DNA of 37,323 bases, taken from NCBI GenBank assembly GCA_018716115.1, contig DVKF01000019.1, forward strand, positions 1 through 37,323, in the 5' to 3' direction. The position numbers were made by a program, and so were the translations under genes. Positions 13,115-22,276 of this stretch are shown here, one piece after another (position 1 is the first letter of the stretch; each line of letters begins with the position of its first letter). The stretch comes from Candidatus Alloscybalousia intestinigallinarum. GTDB lineage: Bacteria; Bacillota_I; Bacilli_A; RF39; UBA660. The notes beneath the pieces were generated by a model that had not been told where the DNA came from, ran no database searches, and saw only the letters and a list, made by a program, of their open reading frames with translations.

Positions 13115-15667
13115 CTATTTTTTCTCTTTTAATTCCTTTTTCCATTCATATAAAAGATTTAATGCTTCCATTGGCGTGATTTCTAAAGGATTAATACTTT
13201 CTAACTTCTCGGTTAAAAAGTCTTCTTTTTCTTCCCCTTTTTCATCAAAATCTAAAAATAAACTAGTTTGAGTAAAGGTTTGTTTTTTATTTCCTTTATT
13301 TTCATATACTTCTAGAATTTCTTCTGCCCGTTCAATTAAACTACTTGGTAATTTAGCTAACGATGCGACATGAATACCATAACTTTTATCTACTGCCCCA
13401 CTTTTTATCTTATGAAGGAAAGTAATTGATCCTTTTTCTTCGATCGCACTAACGTGAACATTTTTTAAATTTGGTAAATCAGCAGCTAGAGCGGTTAATT
13501 CATGATAATGAGTAGAAAACAACGTTTTAGCCTTAATTTTATCGTGAATATACTCTAAAATAGCTTGAGCTAGACTCATTCCATCATAAGTAGCTGTCCC
13601 TCGTCCTAATTCATCAAATAAAATCAAACTATGTTCTGTTGCCTCTTGAATCGCCATATTGGCTTCTTTCATCTCAACCATAAAGGTAGATTCCCCACTA
13701 ACCAAATCATCTGATGCGCCAATTCGAGTAAAAATTTGATCAAAGATGGGAATCGCACAACTTTTACAAGGAACAAAAGAACCAATCTGAGCCATGATAA
13801 TAATAATCGCAAGTTGCCGCATATAGGTACTTTTTCCTGCCATATTAGGTCCAGTTATGAGTAAAATATTGGTATCTTTTCCCATCACGATATCATTGGC
13901 TACATATTCACTTTTACTTACCTTTTCGACAACCGGATGTCTTCCATCTTTAATCTGAATAACCCTATCATTCGTAATTTCTGGTTTTACATAATTATTT
14001 TCTTCAGCGACTGTCGAAAACGAAACCAGCATATCTACTTCGGCAAGAATCTTAGAAATCAACTGGATCCGTCCAATATATTTCCTAGTAATATCTCGAA
14101 TTTCAATAAACAATTGATATTCTAGATTAATGATTTTTTCTTCTGCCCCTAAAATAATATCTTCTTTTTCCTTTAATAACGGCGTAATAAATCGCTCACA
14201 ATTCGCTAAAGTCTGTTTCCTTTCATAACCAAATTCTTCTTTGATTAAAGGAATACTTCCTTTACTAACCTCGATATAATAACCGAACACTTTATTAAAT
14301 CCTATCTTTAAATTCTTAATCCCTGTTCGATTTTTTTCTTCATTTTCAATCTGTAGAATAAAATCTTTACTGTTTTTACGAATACTTTTCAATTCATCTA
14401 ATTCTTGATTATACCCAGTATTAATTAACCCCCCTTCTTTTAAGGTAGGAGGAGCATCTAACGAAATTGCTTTCTTGAGTAGTTGATATAACTCATCTAA
14501 AGTTTCAATGTTTTTATCATAATCTAATTCCGTTAAAATCCGTTGAATATTAGGAAGTGCCTCTAAAGAATTCATCAATTGAATCAAATCTCTAGCATTT
14601 AAATTACCATAACTAATTCTAGAAGATAATCGTTCCAAATCATAGACTTTATCTAATTCCTGAACAAGTTCTTCTTTTAGAATAAATTCCGTTAATAATT
14701 TTTCAATAATCGAATAACGTCTTAAAAGTTCTTCCTTATCTGTCAAAGGATTCTCAATATTCATCTTCAGCATTCTACTGCCCATCGCGGTCTTCGTTTT
14801 ATCGAGTAACCATAATAATGAATACATCCGATCATGATTACGAATGGTCTCTACTAATTCCAAATTCTTTTTTGTATGTACATCAAAAAGTAAATGTTTC
14901 TGTTGGTCGACAATTTCTACTTTCTGAATATGAGATAAGTTTCCTTTCTTTGTTTCTAAAAGATAACTAAGTAGATGATTCATACCAGTTATAATACGAA
15001 TATCCTTAATATCTTGATAAATATACTGATATTCATCTTTCGAATAAACCTCATCAGTAATCGTAATCAACATATGATAGTCTTCTCGTAAATGATTAAT
15101 AATCGACCGATCAATTTTCGTATTGACAATCGCTTCTTTGATATTTAAATTCATGACTTCTTTTAATAATTTATCTAAATCGTGATCTAAGATAAATGCA
15201 TAAGAATATCCTGTTGAAATATCAATATAACAGATACTAAAACAATATTCAAAATCATAAATACTACCAATATAGTTATAATCTTTAGCATTTAAGGAAT
15301 TATCTAATACTGTTCCTTTGGTAACTACTTGAATAACTTCTCTTTCTACCATTCCCTTTGCTTCTTTAGGATCTTGCATCTGTTCACAAATTGCGACTTT
15401 ATAGCCCTTTTCAATCAATTTATCTAAGTATCCTTGATAAGCATGATAAGGAATCCCACACATCGGTACTCGTTCATCTAAACCACAATTTTTCCCGGTT
15501 AATGTTAATTCTAATTCTTTACTACAAGTTAATGCATCTTCAAAAAACATCTCATAAAAATCTCCTAGCCGAAAAAAGATAATCGTATCTTCATATTTAT
15601 CTTTAATCTCTAAGTATTGTCTCATCATTGGAGATATTTTTTCTCTATCTACTTCACTACGTTTCAT
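13115..15667 (-). CDS. mutS: DNA mismatch repair protein MutS
   Basis: Product of 850 residues, the standard length. Domain I begins SPMMRQYLEIKDKYEDTIIFFRLGDFYEMF, which holds the Phe-x-Glu pair that probes mismatches. The connector, lever and clamp domains follow. The ATPase has Walker A GPNMAGKST at about 606-614, an ESTFMVEMKE signature and Walker B LILFDELGRGT. It recognises mispaired bases after replication and recruits MutL, which is not in this window. SD AAGGTG, spacing four bases. Upstream gene is 14 bases away on the same strand. Confidence 0.98.
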   Translation of the reverse strand: MKRSEVDREKISPMMRQYLEIKDKYEDTIIFFRLGDFYEMFFEDALTCSKELELTLTGKNCGLDERVPMCGIPYHAYQGYLDKLIEKGYKVAICEQMQDPKEAKGMVEREVIQVVTKGTVLDNSLNAKDYNYIGSIYDFEYCFSICYIDISTGYSYAFILDHDLDKLLKEVMNLNIKEAIVNTKIDRSIINHLREDYHMLITITDEVYSKDEYQYIYQDIKDIRIITGMNHLLSYLLETKKGNLSHIQKVEIVDQQKHLLFDVHTKKNLELVETIRNHDRMYSLLWLLDKTKTAMGSRMLKMNIENPLTDKEELLRRYSIIEKLLTEFILKEELVQELDKVYDLERLSSRISYGNLNARDLIQLMNSLEALPNIQRILTELDYDKNIETLDELYQLLKKAISLDAPPTLKEGGLINTGYNQELDELKSIRKNSKDFILQIENEEKNRTGIKNLKIGFNKVFGYYIEVSKGSIPLIKEEFGYERKQTLANCERFITPLLKEKEDIILGAEEKIINLEYQLFIEIRDITRKYIGRIQLISKILAEVDMLVSFSTVAEENNYVKPEITNDRVIQIKDGRHPVVEKVSKSEYVANDIVMGKDTNILLITGPNMAGKSTYMRQLAIIIIMAQIGSFVPCKSCAIPIFDQIFTRIGASDDLVSGESTFMVEMKEANMAIQEATEHSLILFDELGRGTATYDGMSLAQAILEYIHDKIKAKTLFSTHYHELTALAADLPNLKNVHVSAIEEKGSITFLHKIKSGAVDKSYGIHVASLAKLPSSLIERAEEILEVYENKGNKKQTFTQTSLFLDFDEKGEEKEDFLTEKLESINPLEITPMEALNLLYEWKKELKEKK

Positions 15668-15681
15668 TATACACCTTCATT

Positions 15682-16587
15682 CTACTTGTCTGTTTTCGGA
15701 CGAAAATCAATAATTTTACATTTTATGTTCTTGGTCTTATTACCATCTAATTGATCTTCTTTAGGATAAAAAGGATGTTCATATAATGTTTGAACTTCAT
15801 CATACAAGCGCATTTGTCTAGCTATATACTCATCTTCATAATGTTTAGTTAAGCGTTGTTTAAATTGTTGAAAGCGCTCACTTAATGAGTGATACCCTAA
15901 CTGCATAGGAGTATATAAGTGCTTATCATTATCTAATTGCGCAACATCTAGAATATAAGAAGAGAAACGGGCTTGTTCGTCTAAAAAGCCGATTAGTGTA
16001 GTTAGTTTTACCCATTCGTCTTCTCCGGCAACCTTACTTTTTAATTCTAGACAAAAATAAGCATAATGATTAGACTCGTCATCCTCGAAATCTAAAATAT
16101 CAAAATAATCCGTCGCAAGCTCTTTTTCTTTTATTCGATATAGGGCATATTTTTCTTTTTCTTCTTTAGGAAACTGAATCGTAATCAACCAATAATCATC
16201 ATGATGAAAATCGCTAGAAAAAGAAATCAATGGCATCCCTTCCTTAGGCGTAGTCATGGTAACTAAATCAAAATTTTCCGTTTGTTCATTATATTGAAAA
16301 TGAAAATATTGGTCATTATCTTCTGGCGGATTACCAAAAGCAACACAAAAATCATGTTGATCTTTCGTAGTAAAAAAAGTAGTAATTTGCCATTTTTTTA
16401 TGGGAATTCGTTCTATACCCGCTTTGTCCACGATTCCACTTAAACAACTTCCATCCCCAAGAGTACAAGTTGCCAAATAAACGCCTGGCATCAGTGCGCT
16501 TTTTTCACTATAGTAAATATTTAATAACCCAAATGGGCTAACTTCTCTTTGAATCACCCAAATATTTTGATTGTTTTCCATTTTCAT
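15682..16587 (-). CDS. Hypothetical protein upstream of mutS
   Basis: About 301 residues, not recognised. It looks soluble and beta-rich in the first 190 residues, with many aromatic and acidic residues (FHFQYNEQTENFDLV, DDYWLITIQFPKEEKEKY), then a helical tail (SLSERFQQFKQRLTKHYEDEYIARQMRLYDEVQTLY). No signal peptide or membrane helix. The start was placed at ATG 16587 after GGAGG; the GTG and ATG further up are part of that site. It precedes mutS closely and may share its transcript, but no functional link is evident. Confidence 0.65.
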   Translation of the reverse strand: MKMENNQNIWVIQREVSPFGLLNIYYSEKSALMPGVYLATCTLGDGSCLSGIVDKAGIERIPIKKWQITTFFTTKDQHDFCVAFGNPPEDNDQYFHFQYNEQTENFDLVTMTTPKEGMPLISFSSDFHHDDYWLITIQFPKEEKEKYALYRIKEKELATDYFDILDFEDDESNHYAYFCLELKSKVAGEDEWVKLTTLIGFLDEQARFSSYILDVAQLDNDKHLYTPMQLGYHSLSERFQQFKQRLTKHYEDEYIARQMRLYDEVQTLYEHPFYPKEDQLDGNKTKNIKCKIIDFRPKTDK

Positions 16588-16666
16588 CCCCACCTCCATT
16601 TTTCCTAACTAGGCTAGTGCCTTTTATTATACCATATTTCCTTATAAACAAAGCAAAAATTAGAAA

Positions 16667-16689
16667 GAAAAAAACTACTTATCGTAGTT
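16667..16689 (-). terminator. Terminator of ylbL
   Basis: Minus strand stem AACTAC/GTAGTT (16673-16678, 16684-16689) with five-base loop, followed by a T run (16667-16674). It overlaps the ylbL stop codon at 16688-16690. Confidence 0.7.
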
Positions 16690-17695
16690 ACCCAAGTTTC
16701 TCTAAAGCATCTTCGAAACTATCGACACCGATAATTTCAATATCATAGTTTTTTTCTTGTTGTAACTTGATTGCTTCTTCGTAATTTTCCCCATTAGGAA
16801 CAATGAAGATATCTGCTTTATCCTTTACTGCCCCAGCAAGCTTATATTTCACACCTCCAATGGCCCCAGCTTTGCCTTCGCTATCGATGGTACCAGTTCC
16901 CGCAATCTTTCGGCCTTTAGTAATATCTTCCGGTATCAGTTGATCGTAAATAGAAAGCGTAAGCATCAATCCACCAGAAGGACCCGCTTCATTGTCAGAA
17001 AAATGAAGTTCAATTTCAGGATCTGTCTCATAAACATAACTAGTCTGTAACGCAATACCCAATAACTGACTATCTTCTTGTTGGATTATTTCTCCCGTAC
17101 AAGTTATGGTTTTCCCATCACGAACGACTTCAAAAGTAAGAACATCTCCAACTTTTCGTTCTTGAACAATCGCTTGTAAATCACTTAAACTAGTAATTAT
17201 TTTACCATCTACTTTTTGAATATCGTCTCCTATTTTTAAATCCGTCTTACTATAAGCGTCTAAATAGATCACATAATTACTAGCATCAACCACACTAAAC
17301 TCTTTTCCTGCTTTCTGATAAGCAAGAGAAATCGCCGTCATATTCGCATCGTTTAAATAAATCCGATCACGAATCATCAAATCTTCTTCAGTTTCTTCTT
17401 CATTTAAAGATAAGTCCTCCATCGGTACCAAATCCCACCCAGGTAAGATTTTTGCCAAAAGATAGCTAGGAAGTGTTGCTCGTAATTCAGATACATAACA
17501 AAGATTATAACTACCACGACTACTATATCCACCATCAATTTCTACCCGGTCACTAACATCGATTGTTCCACCACCATTATAGATATAAAAGGGAAGCGGA
17601 TAAAGGCAAACCGCCACTAAAACGAAATAGAAAGTAAAATATAAATAGTTTTGTTTGATTATTTCTTTAATTTTTTCATATAGTTTAGTAAACAT
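16688..17695 (-). CDS. ylbL: YlbL-like PDZ and Lon-type serine protease
   Basis: About 335 residues from ATG 17695; the long upstream extension overlaps the divergent ylbJ gene and is unlikely. One membrane helix (about 17-36) places the rest outside. A PDZ domain follows (SKTDLKIGDDIQKVDGKIITSLSDLQ), then an S16 Lon-type protease domain with the Ser of GPSGGLML and the Lys of GAIGGVKYKLAGA, the catalytic dyad. B. subtilis YlbL has the same layout and lies close to ylbJ; it is reported to degrade the division inhibitor YneA. A similar extracytoplasmic quality-control role is inferred. Confidence 0.88.
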   Translation of the reverse strand: MFTKLYEKIKEIIKQNYLYFTFYFVLVAVCLYPLPFYIYNGGGTIDVSDRVEIDGGYSSRGSYNLCYVSELRATLPSYLLAKILPGWDLVPMEDLSLNEEETEEDLMIRDRIYLNDANMTAISLAYQKAGKEFSVVDASNYVIYLDAYSKTDLKIGDDIQKVDGKIITSLSDLQAIVQERKVGDVLTFEVVRDGKTITCTGEIIQQEDSQLLGIALQTSYVYETDPEIELHFSDNEAGPSGGLMLTLSIYDQLIPEDITKGRKIAGTGTIDSEGKAGAIGGVKYKLAGAVKDKADIFIVPNGENYEEAIKLQQEKNYDIEIIGVDSFEDALEKLG

Positions 17696-17741
17696 GACAT
17701 CAATCCTTACTAATAAAGTATAACACGAAAGAAGCGTTTTT

Positions 17742-18683
17742 ATGAGCAAAAAGATTAGCCAAGACTTGTTTATCTGTCTACTTTTGACAATTACCGTATC
17801 CCTAGTTATCTTTTCTAATGAAGTCATTCAAGCAGCTTCGTTTTCTCTTTCTATTTGGATAGAAAATCTCTTTCCTACTTTATTTCCTTTTTTTGTTGTG
17901 TCTAATTTATTACTTCGTTATGGTTTTGTCGAATCCCTTGCCGCATCGGTTGGGAAAGTAATGCCTCGTCTTTTTCATCAGCCGCAAGAAAGTAGCTTTG
18001 TCCTTTGTCTCAGTTTAATTTCTGGTTTTCCTAGTGGAGCGAAATACAGTAAAGAGTTGGTAGAAGCTAAGAAAATCACACCCGAAGAAGCCTCGCGATT
18101 ACTAACGTTTACTCATTATTCTAACCCCCTATTCATTTTAGGACTAATCGGTAATCTACTCTTAGGAAACCAAAAACTAGGATTGATTATCTTAGTTTCT
18201 CACGTATTAAGTGGATTACTAATGGGGATAATTTTCGCGAAAAAGACTTCATCAATTTCAGAAAAAGAGCCAAAAAAAGCTTTTTTCTCTACTAAGCAAC
18301 CCCTAGGGACAGCTTTAGCAAATAGTATTCAAGATGCCCTATCGACCTTATTTCTCTTACTAGGAATCGTCACTATCTTCCTCGTTTTATCGACAATCAT
18401 TGAACAGTTTTTCCCGCTTAACCCCTATTTAAAAGCAATTATATTTGGAATTTTAGAAATGACTCAAGGTGTAAAAACCATGAGTATTCTTCCAGTTACA
18501 GAATTCGTTAAAACCATCTGGATAACGATTTTTATCTCTTTTGGTGGCTTAAGCGTTCACATGCAAGTACTAAGTATCATCAGTGGAACCAAAATAAAAT
18601 ACAAGTATTATTTAGAAAGTCGTCTTTTACATGCGATACTTTCCGCAATACTTGTATCTTGCTTATATTTATTATTAATCTAA
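17742..18683 (+). CDS. ylbJ: Sporulation integral membrane protein YlbJ
   Basis: Product of 313 residues with about eight hydrophobic segments and the Gate/nucleoside-recognition pattern of YlbJ: LFPTLFPFFVVSNLLLRYG near residue 50 and GFPSGAKYSKELV near 100. YlbJ is needed for heat-resistant spores in B. subtilis; the transported molecule is unknown. It diverges from ylbL over 46 bases, where a TATAAC (17719-17724) is a possible -10; the ribosome site (AAAGAAG) is weak. Its last four bases overlap the end of the convergent prepilin/glycine-rich gene. Confidence 0.9.
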   Translation: MSKKISQDLFICLLLTITVSLVIFSNEVIQAASFSLSIWIENLFPTLFPFFVVSNLLLRYGFVESLAASVGKVMPRLFHQPQESSFVLCLSLISGFPSGAKYSKELVEAKKITPEEASRLLTFTHYSNPLFILGLIGNLLLGNQKLGLIILVSHVLSGLLMGIIFAKKTSSISEKEPKKAFFSTKQPLGTALANSIQDALSTLFLLLGIVTIFLVLSTIIEQFFPLNPYLKAIIFGILEMTQGVKTMSILPVTEFVKTIWITIFISFGGLSVHMQVLSIISGTKIKYKYYLESRLLHAILSAILVSCLYLLLI

Positions 18684-20251
18684 ATTCCTAGATAAGTAAC
18701 TCTAGCATAACCATTACCATCATTACCAATTTCTACGTTAGTAATTCCATTATTTGGCATGATTACTTTTTCGTCTGTTTTTTCCGTTGTCCATTTATTT
18801 CCGTTACCATCAATCATTAAAGTATTGTTGAATACAAAATCAACATACTCTGAACCAGTCTGATGAGTAATTGCCGTAGAAGTAGAACCTTGGGAAATTG
18901 CTCGACAACCATTATGACCAGATATGTAAGAAGAACCACCACCTGCTCCACCGTGACCACCAGTACCACCGCTATACCAACCACCACCGGCTCCGCTTTG
19001 TGAACCAGGCATTGTCAAAGTTCCGAATGTTCCTGTTTCTTTAGAAGTAAGTAAAGTATTGCTTGCATCAAATCCCTTTTGAATTCCACCGCTTGTCTGT
19101 GTACCACCAGTACCATAATAATGTTCAGTTCCACCACTATATCCAGCTGAAGCTAAATATTGTTCACTAGTACCAACGCAATTACTATCGTCACCATTTA
19201 AACAGCCACCGGCTCCGCCATCACCGGAACCATAAAGGACTAAATCGGTTGCGGAAGTTACGTTACGATAATTGGCGCCCCCGCCACCACCAGCTACCAT
19301 AATTCGTGATTTTAAACTGTCGAAATTATTCCAAGCACCAGAAACTAATCGTACGTCAGTTGCACCTCCACCAGATGCGCCAAAAGCTTCCTGACCACTT
19401 GTTAAATCACCACCACCGTTCCAACCACCGATTGACGACTGACTGCCTTCGCCACCGACATAGAAGTAAAGAACTTGGCCTTCTTGTAAATGAATATATC
19501 CACTTGTATAACCACCTAAACCACCTTTATATGGACCAACATCACCACCAGAAGCACCCCATAGTTCAATTCTATAAGTACCTGTTACTGGAATGGTATA
19601 GGCCTGGACATTGCCAGTATAAGCAAAATCTTTGGTATAAGAATTAGTCGTTAATACATCGTTATTTGTCGCAACAATGTGAATACCAAAATCATCATCG
19701 AAATCAATATGTTCAATATAAATATCGAGTGAATAAATCTTAATCTCCGTACCATCAGATAAAATCGTACTATCTACGGATAAAAAGTCAGAATCACTGA
19801 CAAATATCGATTGAAATTCCCCGGGTTGTCTACCATTAGGAATTGTTTTAGGTAGAGTATCTTCGATTGGATACTTAGTATCTCCATAACGAATATACTT
19901 ATTTAAAACAGAATCCCGATTACTAATATCGATCTTAGAAACCGCTAAAATTTTCTCTACACCGGTTTTAAAAACAATATTACTACATGAACTAAACTGA
20001 CCACTATACTCGCTAGAAGTACAATCGCCACCATGATTAATATCAGCAACACCAAGTGTCATAATATCATCTTGAATTTCTTTAGTAATCGTATTTTTAT
20101 AAGTCGATAAATCTAAGTATGTTAAATTGGTCTGCATCTTATTTCGATAATTCATAATCAAAGCTAAAATACCAGCTACAATTGTCATAATCAAAGCAAA
20201 AGTCAATACTACTTCGATAACCGACATTCCCTTTTCATTCAATTTTTTCAT
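18680..20251 (-). CDS. Prepilin-like protein fused to an ALK/LTK-type glycine-rich domain
   Basis: About 523 residues from ATG 20251, chosen because GGAGG precedes it by five bases. The N-terminus KLNEKGMSVIEVVLTFALIM is a type IV prepilin/pseudopilin signal: cleavage after Gly, Met+1, Glu+5, then a hydrophobic helix. Residues about 40-215 form a pilin-like region with two CxxxC-type cysteine pairs. From about 225 to 500 there is a Gly-rich domain with GTYRIELWGASGG, ASGGGATDVRLV, SRIMVAGGGGGA and GGAGGGSSYI, the hallmarks of the Gly_rich family found in animal ALK/LTK receptors and some bacterial surface proteins. Likely a pilus-tip or surface adhesin; its function is unproven. Pairs with the prepilin gene one base upstream. 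Confidence 0.82.
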   Translation of the reverse strand: MKKLNEKGMSVIEVVLTFALIMTIVAGILALIMNYRNKMQTNLTYLDLSTYKNTITKEIQDDIMTLGVADINHGGDCTSSEYSGQFSSCSNIVFKTGVEKILAVSKIDISNRDSVLNKYIRYGDTKYPIEDTLPKTIPNGRQPGEFQSIFVSDSDFLSVDSTILSDGTEIKIYSLDIYIEHIDFDDDFGIHIVATNNDVLTTNSYTKDFAYTGNVQAYTIPVTGTYRIELWGASGGDVGPYKGGLGGYTSGYIHLQEGQVLYFYVGGEGSQSSIGGWNGGGDLTSGQEAFGASGGGATDVRLVSGAWNNFDSLKSRIMVAGGGGGANYRNVTSATDLVLYGSGDGGAGGCLNGDDSNCVGTSEQYLASAGYSGGTEHYYGTGGTQTSGGIQKGFDASNTLLTSKETGTFGTLTMPGSQSGAGGGWYSGGTGGHGGAGGGSSYISGHNGCRAISQGSTSTAITHQTGSEYVDFVFNNTLMIDGNGNKWTTEKTDEKVIMPNNGITNVEIGNDGNGYARVTYLGI

Positions 20252-20252
20252 A

Positions 20253-20873
20253 CTAACCTCCGTATTTACTTTTATAGATACCGATATTGGCATATCTTGT
20301 TTCTGTTGTTCCATCAATTAAAGGAACCGTTCTAGAAATAAACAAACGATATACTCCTGTAGCTTTATTGGTACTATCTCCAGGATTATAAAAAATTTCG
20401 TTATCCGCAACCGTTTTTAAATAATCTCGAAAATTACTTAGTTTACCAGAATCAAAATATTCATTTTCATTCACAAAAGTACGAAAACTAGTATTTGTTT
20501 CATGTAAGGTATTAGAAAGGTTATATTTAGTAAGTAATACCACATCATTATCCTCGATATGAAGACTACTTTTCAATTTAGTACAATAGCTAGCGTCTCG
20601 ATAATAAGTAGTATCATTACAATTACTAATATCCAAATACGTTGCATTCTGTAACTTCTCATCGACAATAGTGAAATCTACATAGTTGGTAATCATTCTT
20701 TTCATCATATCGGCAGCATACACACTATCGATATCATCAAAATTTTGCATTTTCTCATACTGTCCCATCATAGGTACACTGTTTCTGTATACAAAGACAA
20801 AAATTGACATGACAAATACTGTAACAATCAGTGTTTCTAAGAGGACAAACCCCTTTTGGTTTATTCTTTTCAT
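20253..20873 (-). CDS. Type IV prepilin/pseudopilin
   Basis: Product of 206 residues. KRINQKGFVLLETLIVTVFVMSIF is a class III prepilin leader: short basic leader, Gly before the cut, Phe+1, Glu+5 and a hydrophobic helix to residue 30. The remaining residues form a globular domain with a CxnC pair (DISNCNDTTYYRDASYCTK). It would be processed by a prepilin peptidase, not seen in this window. First gene of a two-gene unit with the glycine-rich prepilin, divergent from the ATPase gene; together these suggest a small pilus or secretion machine, of which the other parts lie elsewhere. Confidence 0.82.
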   Translation of the reverse strand: MKRINQKGFVLLETLIVTVFVMSIFVFVYRNSVPMMGQYEKMQNFDDIDSVYAADMMKRMITNYVDFTIVDEKLQNATYLDISNCNDTTYYRDASYCTKLKSSLHIEDNDVVLLTKYNLSNTLHETNTSFRTFVNENEYFDSGKLSNFRDYLKTVADNEIFYNPGDSTNKATGVYRLFISRTVPLIDGTTETRYANIGIYKSKYGG

Positions 20874-20994
20874 AAATTCACTTTCCTTTATTGATTATCT
20901 CTAAAATTTATTATATAATAATTTAATGTAAAATACCATAGGAAAAAACAAAAATATATAAGAAGAAAAAGGATAAGGCTTAAGGTGATTAAAA

Positions 20995-22260
20995 ATGGTG
21001 AAATATGATGTTGAAAATATACCTATAGTAGATTTGGTAAATAAAATTATTCTAGTGGCGGTAAAAGCACGTGCTTCCGATATTCACTTTGATCCGTTAG
21101 AAGATGGGTTAAAAATTCGAATGCGGGTTGACGGAAATTTACAGGATCACACCATTATTCCTAAAGATAATGAAAGAAATGTTGTTACCAGAGTAAAATT
21201 GATTTCGGGAATGAATATTACTGAAAATCGTCTTCCTCAAGATGGAGCGATTAAAGGTAGAATTGATAATATTGATTTGGATATGCGTGTATCTGTTCTG
21301 CCAACTAACGAAGGAGAAAAAGTCGTTATTCGTATCCTCGACTATAGTAAAAGTTTGGAAGGATTACATAGTCTAGACTTCTCTCCTGTTAATTATGATA
21401 AAGTCTTACAGATGTTAGCAGTACCTAACGGAATCATCCTAGTAACTGGTGCGACTGGTAGTGGTAAATCAACGACAACCTACTCTATGTTACAATCCTT
21501 AAACCATGAAGAAACTAATATTATTACAGTTGAAGATCCAATTGAAATGAATATTGAAGGAATCAACCAAGTTCAAGTAAATAGTGAAATCGGTATGACC
21601 TTCGCGGCTGCTCTTCGTTCAATCTTACGTCAAGACCCAAACGTTATTCTAATCGGAGAAATTCGCGACTCCGAAACAGCAAGAATTGCCGTACGTGCTT
21701 CAATTACTGGACACCTTGTACTTTCTACCATCCACACCAACAACTCATTAGCTACCATCGAAAGATTACTAGATATGGATGTAGAACGTTACTTGCTTTC
21801 TACTGCATTAGAGGGAATCATCTCTCAAAAACTAGCTAGAAGAATCTGCCCAGTTTGTAGAACGATTAGACCAACGACTCCATATGAGCGAAAAGTATTA
21901 AAAGATGCTTTAGGATTAAACGTTAATGAAATGTGGGTACCTAATAAATGCGAACACTGTATTAATGGTTTCTTAGGTCGTATCGCAATTCAAGAAGTGC
22001 TATTAATCAATGAAGAAATCCGAGATATTATCAGTAAAGATGAAACCGACAAAGAAACCCTTCGTGAATTCGTATATGGAAAAAATCATACCATTACTCT
22101 ACTACAAGACGGATTGGATAAAGTCGTAAAAGGCTATACTACTTTTGAAGAGATTTATAAACTAGTAGAAATCGAAGATGATGCGGATTCTAAAGTTGCC
22201 GAAATGAATATTGAAGATGAACTAGCCATGAGAGAAGAAGAAAAAGAAAAAAGCGATTAA
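20995..22260 (+). CDS. PilB/GspE-family assembly ATPase (short form)
   Basis: Product of 421 residues. It starts directly in the N2 domain (VDLVNKIILVAVKARASDIHFDP), so the usual N1/MshEN domain of PilB or GspE is absent, as in ComGA; an in-frame stop before the ATG rules out a longer start. Walker A GATGSGKSTTTY, Asp box, Walker B DPNVILIGEIRD and His box GHLVLSTIHTNN are intact. The CPVC...CEHC zinc motif near residues 286-325 is the one present in PilB/GspE. It would power pilin assembly for the divergent prepilin genes. No inner-membrane platform protein (PilC/ComGB) accompanies it. Confidence 0.93.
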   Translation: MVKYDVENIPIVDLVNKIILVAVKARASDIHFDPLEDGLKIRMRVDGNLQDHTIIPKDNERNVVTRVKLISGMNITENRLPQDGAIKGRIDNIDLDMRVSVLPTNEGEKVVIRILDYSKSLEGLHSLDFSPVNYDKVLQMLAVPNGIILVTGATGSGKSTTTYSMLQSLNHEETNIITVEDPIEMNIEGINQVQVNSEIGMTFAAALRSILRQDPNVILIGEIRDSETARIAVRASITGHLVLSTIHTNNSLATIERLLDMDVERYLLSTALEGIISQKLARRICPVCRTIRPTTPYERKVLKDALGLNVNEMWVPNKCEHCINGFLGRIAIQEVLLINEEIRDIISKDETDKETLREFVYGKNHTITLLQDGLDKVVKGYTTFEEIYKLVEIEDDADSKVAEMNIEDELAMREEEKEKSD

Positions 22261-22276
22261 TCACAATCGCTTTTTT
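22247..22276. terminator. Bidirectional terminator between the ATPase gene and tmk
   Basis: Perfect 12-bp stem AAAAAAGCGATT (22247-22258) / AATCGCTTTTTT (22265-22276), six-base loop. It contains the ATPase stop codon and reaches the stop codon of the convergent thymidylate kinase gene. Confidence 0.88.

Noticed and set aside
19306-19647. Plus-strand ORF rich in His, Leu and Gln
   Set aside because: It is the antisense of the glycine-rich domain; composition is forced by Gly and Thr codons on the other strand.
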